Positions 29,781 to 38,709 of a stretch of DNA of 64,000 nt are shown piece after piece. Each line of letters begins with the position of its first letter. The first letter of the stretch is position 1. The position numbers were made by a program, and so were the translations under genes. Under the pieces are notes generated by a model. The model was not told the origin of the DNA, ran no database searches, and saw nothing but the letters and a program-made list of their open reading frames with translations. This stretch comes from an uncultured Mucilaginibacter sp. (GTDB taxonomy: Bacteria > Bacteroidota > Bacteroidia > Sphingobacteriales > Sphingobacteriaceae): contig CAITEP010000020.1 of NCBI GenBank assembly GCA_903891475.1, positions 1 to 64,000 on the forward strand, given 5' to 3'.

Positions 29781-31142
29781 ATGAAAACTAAATTTTTTAC
29801 ACAGCTCGGCGTCCTTATAATTTTGGGGCTTAGCTTCATACCCTTCTGCTCAAAAGCACAAGATTTGCAATTTATTAGACCGAATGACCAACGTGGCATC
29901 AATGTATTCGAAACCTCAAAGGCTGATACTGTTAAGTTTACAGGTTTAAAAGTTAAAGTTGGTGGTAATTTCGAATTGACATTTCAGGGATTAGGACAAT
30001 CAAATACGGATGTACCGCTTACTAAAACCGGGTATGTTGGCGATGTTAATAGCTTAATTCCGCTATCACACGCCTTTCAATTGCCAATGGCTAACTTAAA
30101 TTTCGATATTCAATTGGCCGATGGTATCAGGATGAACCTAACCAACTACTTGGCTTCCAGGCACCACGAAGATAGCTGGGTAAAAGGAGGCTATATTCAA
30201 TTTGATAAACTGCCATTTTTGCACAGTCAGGTTATTGATAATATCATGAAGAGTGTTTCTATCAGGATTGGTCAGAATGATGTAGACTATGGCGACCAAC
30301 ACTACAGAAGAACCGACGGTGGTTCAACCATATACAACCCATTTGTTGAAAACTACATTATGGATGAATTCTCAACCGAATTGGGTGCTCAAGTATATTA
30401 CTTCCATAAATCAGGTTTGTTTGTAATGGGTGGCTTAACCGATGGCTTGCTAAACGAAACCGTAGTTGGCTTAACAAAAATAGATGCCAAAACAGGAGCG
30501 GTAAATAAATACGATCCTGCCATACTTGGTAAAGTTGGTTTCGATAAGCAACTAAACAAAGACTTTAGGTTGAGAGTAACAGGTTCAGTTTATACCGTAA
30601 ACAGCTCAAACAGCAGCACCTTGTTTGGTGGCGACCGTACAGGCTCACACTATTACAACTTGCTCGAAAACCAAGCGGTAGCAAACGCTACTACCTTGAG
30701 CGACGCGGTAGATTATAACTTTACCTCAGGCAGGGTAAACCCAGGCTTTAGCGAAGAAAACCATGCCTTTATGGGTAACGTACTTTTAAAATACAAAGGA
30801 CTTGAGTTTTTTGGAACCGCCGAAAATGCTACTGGTAGGGCCATTACCGAAACCACCAACCGTTGGGCCACCCAATATGCGGCCGATATAATTTACAGGT
30901 TTCCACAAGGTAAAGAAAATTTTTGGTTAGCCTATAGGTATAACACTTTATCAACCCGTTTGGCAGGCGTTGCCGATGTTACCGTAAACAGAAATGTAGG
31001 TTCATTCGGTTGGTTTTTAACCAGAAACATCATGATGAAATTGGAATATGTAAGTCAGGAATATCAAAACTATCCATCAAATAACATCCTAAATGGTGCT
31101 AAATTCAGCGGCTTCATGGCCGAAGCATCTATAGGCTTCTAA
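29781..31142 (+). CDS. Outer-membrane beta-barrel/porin-like protein
   Basis: Signal peptide; alternating amphipathic strands; terminal aromatic GFMAEASIGF. Confidence 0.7.
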   Translation: MKTKFFTQLGVLIILGLSFIPFCSKAQDLQFIRPNDQRGINVFETSKADTVKFTGLKVKVGGNFELTFQGLGQSNTDVPLTKTGYVGDVNSLIPLSHAFQLPMANLNFDIQLADGIRMNLTNYLASRHHEDSWVKGGYIQFDKLPFLHSQVIDNIMKSVSIRIGQNDVDYGDQHYRRTDGGSTIYNPFVENYIMDEFSTELGAQVYYFHKSGLFVMGGLTDGLLNETVVGLTKIDAKTGAVNKYDPAILGKVGFDKQLNKDFRLRVTGSVYTVNSSNSSTLFGGDRTGSHYYNLLENQAVANATTLSDAVDYNFTSGRVNPGFSEENHAFMGNVLLKYKGLEFFGTAENATGRAITETTNRWATQYAADIIYRFPQGKENFWLAYRYNTLSTRLAGVADVTVNRNVGSFGWFLTRNIMMKLEYVSQEYQNYPSNNILNGAKFSGFMAEASIGF

Positions 31143-31327
31143 ACGCTTTCATTGTTTTGTTTTTTAATTAATAGTAATCTAAATTGTTTGCCAAAGCTTC
31201 CAAATAACAAATTGGAGGCTTTGGTTTTTTATATGCGGATTAATAAAAAATTATAAATCAATCACATACAAATAAAAGTATTAAAAACTCACCAACCCAC
31301 CACCCAAATCAGGCTTCCCCTATTATT

Positions 31328-31574
31328 TAGTAGCTAGTTTTTAGTAGCTAGTAACTAGTATCAAGTAGCTAGTATTTATTGGCTTGTAACTATTATTTAG
31401 TAGCTAGTAACTAGTATCAAGTAGCTAGATAAATTTCAAAAAATCAGCTATCACTCGCACCATCACTAAAGCTATCAGTATAAAGGGTATTAAATCTATC
31501 TACCTAATAATTTTTACCAGAGACTTTAAATCGTTATTGAATACTAGAGACTTGATACTAGTTACTAGCTGCTA
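31328..31574. repeat. Copy B of the TIR element (core 31398-31574) with extra tandem left-end copies
   Basis: TAGTAGCTAGTAACTAGTATCAAGTAGCTAG at 31398-31428; right end reverse-complements to TAGCAGCTAGTAACTAGTATCAAGTCTCTAG; partial left ends at 31328-31397. Confidence 0.85.
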
Positions 31575-31716
31575 ACGAGTAGAGGGCGGGGGTGAGGCTC
31601 CCTCCATCATTCAATTGCAACAAAAACTATTTCATAAAACTTAATAAGCATTAAAAGGTTTATATAGTATCAACGGTTTGCATACAGCAAAAATCAGCGT
31701 TGTTTAATCCAAAAAA

Positions 31717-32187
31717 ATGAAATCAATTTATCAGGCATTGTGTACCATCGTACTGCTGGCTTTAATTACCCCGGCCTTTGCCCAAAAATACCGTACCCCT
31801 GCCGATACCGGCAAACTAAATGCCGAATACGTAAAGGTACAAAACAAAATAGCCGAAATTACCGCCAAACTGGCCGAAGTACAAGGTAACCTGCCCGAGT
31901 ACCAAACAAAAGCGGTAAACGCGGGCAATACCGCCCAAACTGCCGTGCAAACCAGCGACGCCAGTGCCAGCAAGGCCACCAGTGGCAACATAGGCGATGT
32001 AAAAGACGCTAAAAACGATGCCAATGAAGCCTATGATAAAGCGAAAGACGCCCAAAGTGCCAACAAAAACGTAGGCAAGCAAAACGAAAAAATTAGAAGC
32101 CTAACCCGCGACCTAACCAAACAACGCCAACGCCTAAAAGACTTGGATGTGATGCGAGCAGCCGTTAACGCCCAATTGTATAGGTAG
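31717..32187 (+). CDS. Secreted coiled-coil hypothetical protein
   Basis: Signal peptide; Ala/Lys/Asn-rich heptad-like sequence. Confidence 0.6.
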   Translation: MKSIYQALCTIVLLALITPAFAQKYRTPADTGKLNAEYVKVQNKIAEITAKLAEVQGNLPEYQTKAVNAGNTAQTAVQTSDASASKATSGNIGDVKDAKNDANEAYDKAKDAQSANKNVGKQNEKIRSLTRDLTKQRQRLKDLDVMRAAVNAQLYR

Positions 32188-32510
32188 TTTTTAATATTTC
32201 AAAAACGTATTAAGCCTCCGCTCAATAAAATGGGTGGGGGCTTTTTAATTTACCCAATCCCGAATATTACCTACCACATTTATCGTATGAATGAGTTTAC
32301 AATTAAATGAAGCGCTATTATATTACCTAATATTGAATAGGTATTTTTTATTTCTGATGTAGGAGATGAACCAAGTAGAAGGATAGAATCAAAAAGAAGT
32401 TAAATATTGTTAAAAAGGGTTGCTTTACTATAATCAATTATAAGTTTTATACTTTTTGAAGCGTTAAATGGCGGTCTTATAGACAGTATTAGGGCTTTTA
32501 ACGTATTTAA

Positions 32511-33557
32511 ATGATTAAAAATTTAAAACCACATTTAATAATTCAGTTTTGTTTACATTTATTATTTTGGTTATTTATAGCTTTTTTCCCAATAATTTCA
32601 GCGTCGCCACCAAATACACCCAATCACTTATTTTTTTCTCCGGTTCGCTTTGTTTTGATAATTACTACACTGGCATCCTTGTTTTATCTGAATACGTATT
32701 TTTTAATACCCGAAATTTTAAATAAAAAAAGAAATTTTTGGTTATATATTGGAATACTTATAGTGGTTTTAATTGGCTTTGATTTTATTTTAACTACCAT
32801 ATTGCCTCAAAAAATTGAGCCCAATTTACTACCACCTTCTGAATTTAATTCGAATCCTCCATTTAATAGAGATTTTCATATTCTGCCATTAGCTACAATT
32901 GTTATAGCCTCCTTGGCATATCATTTTTTAGCCGATAGATATAAAGAATTTTATAATAAAAAGGATATTGCAAATTCAAATCTCGAAACAGAACTGGCAT
33001 TTCTTCGTTCGCAAATTAGTCCGCATTTTATATTTAATATCATAAATAGTATTGTATCACTTTCACGGTCAAATTCTAAATTAGTTGAACCTACTTTGAT
33101 ACAATTATCAAAATTAATGCGCTACATGCTCTACATTTCGGATGCTGAAAAAGTTAAGCTAGAAGAGAAGGCCGCTTATTTAACTTCTTATATTGATTTA
33201 CAAAGAATTAGAATGCCTAAGGTAGTAATAATAAATTTTTCTTCCGAAATTTTAGATGGGCAAAAGACCATTGAACCAATGTTATTAATACCATTTGTTG
33301 AAAACGCTTTTAAATACTGCGCAATTGATGCCGCAAACCCAATTATAATAATTAGGCTAAATGCTGATAGTAAGAGGCTTACATTTTCCGTTCAAAACAC
33401 ATACAATCCAGAGGCAAACAATTACCACGAAAGTGGAGGTATAGGATTAAAGAATGTAAAAAGGCGACTTGACCTTTTATATCCTAAGGAGCATGTTTTA
33501 AATATTAACCAAACTAATGAAATGTATAACATTAATCTTCAAATACAGTTAAAATGA
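32511..33557 (+). CDS. LytS-type sensor histidine kinase
   Basis: LAFLRSQISPHFIFNIINSIVSLSR (His_kinase domain); four TM segments; HATPase LIPFVENAFKYC, GIGLKNVKRRL. Confidence 0.92.
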   Translation: MIKNLKPHLIIQFCLHLLFWLFIAFFPIISASPPNTPNHLFFSPVRFVLIITTLASLFYLNTYFLIPEILNKKRNFWLYIGILIVVLIGFDFILTTILPQKIEPNLLPPSEFNSNPPFNRDFHILPLATIVIASLAYHFLADRYKEFYNKKDIANSNLETELAFLRSQISPHFIFNIINSIVSLSRSNSKLVEPTLIQLSKLMRYMLYISDAEKVKLEEKAAYLTSYIDLQRIRMPKVVIINFSSEILDGQKTIEPMLLIPFVENAFKYCAIDAANPIIIIRLNADSKRLTFSVQNTYNPEANNYHESGGIGLKNVKRRLDLLYPKEHVLNINQTNEMYNINLQIQLK

Positions 33558-34267
33558 TACGATGTTTAATTATTGATGACGAGCCTTTAGCTGTTGATTT
33601 AATAGAAGATAACCTAAAATATGCCAATTATATTCAAATTGTAGGTAAGTGCCATACTGTTTCAGAAGGGTTAGCCTGTATACAGTCTGAAAGGATTGAT
33701 CTTATATTTTGTGATATTGGTATGCCAGGGTTAAATGGCATTCAATTGGTTAAAAGTTTAAAAAACAAACCCATGATAATATTTATAACCGCTTTTGAAA
33801 AATTTGCGGTTGAAGGCTTTGAATTGGGTGTTGTAGACTATTTGGTAAAACCAGTGCCACTTGATCGTTTTTTGGTAGCATGCCATAAGGCTCAAAAATT
33901 ATTTGAGCTTAACAAAGTGATTCCGGTACAACAAAAAGTAAAAAATGAGCACTTTTTTTTATATGCAAATTATGACCTTATTAAAATTAAATTCATTGAT
34001 ATAGAGTATATTGAAGGATTGAAAGATTATGTTAAAATTAATTTGGTTGATCAGTCCAAACCAATAATATCTCGAAGTACAATAAAGGCAATAGAGGCAC
34101 AACTACCAACCGAAATATTTTTTAGAGTACATAAATCATATATTATTAATGTGGAATTTGTAACTCAAATTAGAAGAGGCAAAATTAAAACCATCAACGC
34201 AGAACTCCCTTTAAGCGATAATTACAGAAATGAAATAAATAAAATGATTGGTAAGGCAATAGTTTAA
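33554..34267 (+). CDS. LytTR-family response regulator
   Basis: CLIIDDEPLAVDLIEDN receiver; FFRVHKSYIINVEFVTQI LytTR domain; ATGA overlap with kinase. Confidence 0.95.
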   Translation: MIRCLIIDDEPLAVDLIEDNLKYANYIQIVGKCHTVSEGLACIQSERIDLIFCDIGMPGLNGIQLVKSLKNKPMIIFITAFEKFAVEGFELGVVDYLVKPVPLDRFLVACHKAQKLFELNKVIPVQQKVKNEHFFLYANYDLIKIKFIDIEYIEGLKDYVKINLVDQSKPIISRSTIKAIEAQLPTEIFFRVHKSYIINVEFVTQIRRGKIKTINAELPLSDNYRNEINKMIGKAIV

Positions 34268-34374
34268 ATGCAATACAATTAAGCATTTTGTCTATTCCTT
34301 TACCTATTTAGTCTCATTTATTTCATTTGGCTTTCAAGATATCGCAATTTCGACTTTGATTTAAATAAAATCGA

Positions 34375-37266
34375 ATGAGGAAACTGCTAACATTATTTTT
34401 ACTTATTTGTCTTACTTCACTGGTCAATGCACAAACTACCCAGTATAAGCTAAAAAAATATAATCTTGATAAATTTGTTGCGAGGCCTTTGGATGATTTA
34501 TTAGATACATTATCAGTAAATTATAAACTTAAAATCGTATTTGAACGGGATTCATTGCACCAATTTGATGTTGTTGACCATTTCTTCAATGAACCATTAA
34601 ATAAAGTATTTGATTTGGTATGTAGCAAGTTCAACCTGCATTATTGGATTGACTATAAAGGAACAATATATATTTTGCAAAAGGTTGATGATATGGCGCG
34701 ATTGAGCAGTTTAGAAAAAACCTTAAAGCCTATAACTGTTCAAAAACCAGATTCCTTACCATCAACATTTTCAAGCCAACACCGTGCTGAACCAATGGCA
34801 AACGCAAAACAATTAAATAACGTAGTACAGCCAGCTCTCACAAAAGGCACAGAAAAGCCTCTTACCCAGAAATTAAACCAATTGCCGGTTAATAAACCAA
34901 TAAATTTATTGGTTACAATTAATGGAAAAATAATTGACCAAAGTTCAGGAATGCCACTTCCTTCAGCTACCATAAAAATTCGGAATACTGATATCATTGC
35001 TACTACCAACACTGATGGAGACTTTACTGTTTTTAAAGTTCCGGCCGATACTTGTACTGTTGAAATTTCATATTCTGGTTATCAGTCTGATCAATTTAAA
35101 CTTACCACCGAAAAGTTAAGTAATCCTATTGTTGTTGAATTGCTTCCTGCTTTTAATACGCTGAACGAAGTATCCATTATCGGTCAAAAAAGAGGGGTTA
35201 TGAATACAGATGTTAAAAAAGTAGGGGTATTGCAACTTACTCCTGCAAATCTTGATAAGCTGCCTAGTTTAGGCGAAAAAGATATTTTAAGGGCATTTCA
35301 ATTGATGCCAGGGGTTGGTGCAACCAATGAATCTTCTTCGGGTGCTTATGTTCGGGGCGGTACTCCTGATCAAAACCTGGTAGTTTTTGATGGATTTACA
35401 GTTTATCAGGTTGACCATTTATATGGATTTTTCAGTGCTTTTAATAGCAATGCTATTAAAGATGTGCAACTGTATATGGGTGGTTTTTCATCAAAATATG
35501 GCGGTAGGCTTTCAAGCGTAACTGAAATAAATGGAAAGGATGGTAATCGTAATTCGGCTGGTTTTGGGGTTGATTTAAGCCTTTTAAGCGTAAATTTATT
35601 TGCCGAGACACCTATAAACAAAAAATCATCGGTGTTATTTACCTTTAGACGTTCGTACCAAGGCCCTCTTTACGACAAAATTTTTAGCCAATTCAATACT
35701 TCAACGCCTCAAGGAGGAGGCCAAGGAGGACCACCACCGGGAGGTGGTCAGGGTGGCCCGCCTCCCGGTGGTGGGTTTGGAGAACAAACAACACCTGCAT
35801 CGCATTTTTATGATGCCGATTTACGATATAATTATCACCTTGATAAAAACAATATTTTTACCTGGAGTTTATACATTGGTGCAGATAAAACAGATAATAG
35901 CAGGACATTAGATTTACCTTCGTTTATAAGTTCGTCCGGGAGTATCAATATAACAGATATTACAGAATACGGCAATTTAGGCAGTAGTGTCAAGTGGTTT
36001 AGGCAATGGAATCAAAAAGTTCATTCAAATACTTACATTACCTATTCATCCTATTTTAATAATCGAAATCGTGGTTCATCCGGCTTAACTACTGATGTAA
36101 ATAATAAATCAGTAACTGTAAATAATAATAGTATTGAGGATAATAATTTAAAGGATTTTGGTATAAAATCTGATTGGGAATGGCAAACAAGTAACGATGT
36201 AAAGCTGAATTTTGGTGGATTTAGTAATTTCCAAAAAATAAATTATGATTATATACAAAACGATACTACAAAACTTATAACTCAGCATACAAATGCACTT
36301 TTAGGGGGCACCTATGCAGATTTAGAATATAGCCCTAACAGTAAACTTCATTTACAACCGGGTATACGCACTACTTTTTATCAACCATTAGGTAAGTTAT
36401 ATTTCGAACCACGCTTTTCTGCTAGCTACCAATTTAGCGATCGAATAACATTCAAACTGGCAACCGGACAATTTTACCAGTTTATAAATGAAGTTACTCG
36501 TCAAGATATTTTAAATGGTAACAGAAATTTTTGGGTTTTATCTAACAATAACAATATTCCGGTAGGCCAATCAAGGCATTATATGGGTGGAATTAGCTAT
36601 GAAACTGATCAGTTTTTAGTGGATTTTGAAGGATATTATAAAACACTGGATGGATTAACTCAATTCTCAATAACCCAATCTCGGCCCTCACCAGGAGAGT
36701 CGCCAACTGTTGAACAAAATTTTTATACAGGTGTTGGAGAAGCAGAAGGCTTTGAAATACTTGTGCAAAAAAAATTGGGACGATATACTGGCTGGATAGG
36801 ATACACATTGGCAAATGTTCAAAACAAGTTTCAAATTTATGGTAATAACTATTATCCGGCAGATCAGGATGTAAGGCATGAATTTAAGTCGATTAATTTA
36901 TACCATTTAAATAGATGGAATTTTTCGGCTGTTTTTATTTTTAGCACTGGGCATCCATATACTGCACCACTTACAACTTATACCATTAATTCAGGTGATG
37001 GCAATGTTTCAACCTATTTTAATGTAAGTAGTAAAAATGCCCAACGTTTACCTGATTACAATCGTCTTGACCTATCAGCTTCGTACGATTTATTGAAAAT
37101 AAGTGGTAATAAGGTAGGAACCATAGGCATATCCTTATTTAATGTTTATAACCACACAAATATTTGGTATAAAGAATATCAAATTCATAATAACCAAGCA
37201 ATTACTACTGATGTTACTTATTTAGGATTTACACCCAACCTTACTTTTAGTTTAAGATGGAAATAA
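34375..37266 (+). CDS. SusC-like TonB-dependent receptor with STN and carboxypeptidase-regulatory domains
   Basis: STN-like LLDTLSVNYKLKIVFERDSL; plug LRAFQLMPGVGATNESSSGAYVRGGTPDQNLVVFDGF; beta-barrel. Confidence 0.93.
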   Translation: MRKLLTLFLLICLTSLVNAQTTQYKLKKYNLDKFVARPLDDLLDTLSVNYKLKIVFERDSLHQFDVVDHFFNEPLNKVFDLVCSKFNLHYWIDYKGTIYILQKVDDMARLSSLEKTLKPITVQKPDSLPSTFSSQHRAEPMANAKQLNNVVQPALTKGTEKPLTQKLNQLPVNKPINLLVTINGKIIDQSSGMPLPSATIKIRNTDIIATTNTDGDFTVFKVPADTCTVEISYSGYQSDQFKLTTEKLSNPIVVELLPAFNTLNEVSIIGQKRGVMNTDVKKVGVLQLTPANLDKLPSLGEKDILRAFQLMPGVGATNESSSGAYVRGGTPDQNLVVFDGFTVYQVDHLYGFFSAFNSNAIKDVQLYMGGFSSKYGGRLSSVTEINGKDGNRNSAGFGVDLSLLSVNLFAETPINKKSSVLFTFRRSYQGPLYDKIFSQFNTSTPQGGGQGGPPPGGGQGGPPPGGGFGEQTTPASHFYDADLRYNYHLDKNNIFTWSLYIGADKTDNSRTLDLPSFISSSGSINITDITEYGNLGSSVKWFRQWNQKVHSNTYITYSSYFNNRNRGSSGLTTDVNNKSVTVNNNSIEDNNLKDFGIKSDWEWQTSNDVKLNFGGFSNFQKINYDYIQNDTTKLITQHTNALLGGTYADLEYSPNSKLHLQPGIRTTFYQPLGKLYFEPRFSASYQFSDRITFKLATGQFYQFINEVTRQDILNGNRNFWVLSNNNNIPVGQSRHYMGGISYETDQFLVDFEGYYKTLDGLTQFSITQSRPSPGESPTVEQNFYTGVGEAEGFEILVQKKLGRYTGWIGYTLANVQNKFQIYGNNYYPADQDVRHEFKSINLYHLNRWNFSAVFIFSTGHPYTAPLTTYTINSGDGNVSTYFNVSSKNAQRLPDYNRLDLSASYDLLKISGNKVGTIGISLFNVYNHTNIWYKEYQIHNNQAITTDVTYLGFTPNLTFSLRWK

Positions 37267-38054
37267 AAAAAAAATCAATTACAATTTTTTTGTTCGGCGT
37301 GATAGGCACGTTATTAATTGCATGTAACAAGGAAAGTCAAACCTCTATTAATAAATTACCAGTAGTAGAAGCATATTTGATTTCTGGTAAGCAATTAAGC
37401 GTTAAACTATATTACCAAAAATCGCTATCCGATACTACACAATACGGTTCACCTATAATAGGGCAGGAATTATATGTTTCTGATGGTGATAAAACAATAG
37501 AACTTACCGAAACAAAAAAAGGAACTTATACCTTTTCAGATACCTCATTTTTAGTTGTTGGAAAAACATACACACTTAAGTTTAATTACAATTTAGTAAG
37601 TGTTACAGCTAAAACAGTTATTCCTCCAAAAAATCAAAACTTTTCATCTAAATATGTAACTGTCAATTATCCTGGCGCAACTACTGATAAAATAGATACG
37701 TTAAATAAATTTACTTGGAGTAATCCCGATTCATTAAATCATGTGCTAGTGTTTATTAACATAAATGGAACTTATACCCCAATTAGTACAAAGATGAGTG
37801 GATTTAGAGAAAGGATTTACCAAGTTGATACTAAACGAAAATCAAATTATTACATAACCACCTCTGATTTTTCTTATTACGGCCAATATAAGGTAATACT
37901 CATGAGTGTAAATCAAGAATATATTGATTTGGTAAATAGTGATGCATCAAACTCAAATACAGAAAAATTATTAAATATGCCGACTAATGTGGTAAACGGT
38001 TTAGGTATTTTTACAGCAATTCAGACAGATACATTAAACTTTAATTTGTATTAA
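37257..38054 (+). CDS. DUF4249 family lipoprotein
   Basis: Lipobox LLIACNKE; follows a TonB receptor, typical DUF4249 context. Confidence 0.75.
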   Translation: MEIKKKSITIFLFGVIGTLLIACNKESQTSINKLPVVEAYLISGKQLSVKLYYQKSLSDTTQYGSPIIGQELYVSDGDKTIELTETKKGTYTFSDTSFLVVGKTYTLKFNYNLVSVTAKTVIPPKNQNFSSKYVTVNYPGATTDKIDTLNKFTWSNPDSLNHVLVFININGTYTPISTKMSGFRERIYQVDTKRKSNYYITTSDFSYYGQYKVILMSVNQEYIDLVNSDASNSNTEKLLNMPTNVVNGLGIFTAIQTDTLNFNLY

Positions 38055-38464
38055 ATAAAATATTTAATACCCCTAACGTCTTAAGTTTTTAAATTTCAGA
38101 CGACTATGTCTAGAGAAGTGCCCCCCAATGCTACCGCAAGGCTCTGCCTTGTGGGTTAATGTTTAGTAATAAACATTAAATAAACACCATTTTCAATCTC
38201 ACACCAAAAAATGTAGCTAAACAACCAACAAGCCTCCAAAAATTTAATTTTCTATACATTCAACCTTATCCCAAAACCACCCCCCCCCAAAAAAACCAAA
38301 TCAACTAAATCACACTTAATCAACCCAATCAATAAAAGAAAAGGCAACTAAATAAGGCCTACAACCCCACAAACCAAACCTTAATTTCTACTTTTGGATT
38401 TGTGAAAAAAATTTGGCGAAAAAATGCTCGAAAACTAAGGAAATATAGCCATTTTTCGAACCAA

Positions 38465-38569
38465 AATTATAGTTTCACCATGATTTGAAGGGTTTCAATT
38501 ATAATTTGAAAGGTTTTAATTATAATTTCTACGGTTTCGATTATAATTATGATGGCCTAAATTATAGTT
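38465..38569. promoter_or_regulatory. Helically phased array of the palindrome AATTATAATT upstream of a DUF5686-type gene
   Basis: Starts at 38465, 38497, 38518, 38539, 38560 (spacings 32, 21, 21, 21); related copy GATTATAATT at 38668. Confidence 0.6.
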
Positions 38570-38709
38570 TCGGATGATTAATTTTTCGGTTGTAATACAC
38601 TTAAAAGTAGTAGTGTTACATCATTTTGTCAGTGTGTACAACCTAACTTTTCGTTAAAAATCTTTCCGATTATAATTATTACAAAATTTAGCGTTATTTT
38701 GTAATAATT

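Noticed and set aside
27309-31574. Insertion sequence or prophage bounded by the two TIR elements
   Set aside because: No transposase, integrase or phage genes between them; the genes between look like ordinary chromosomal genes.
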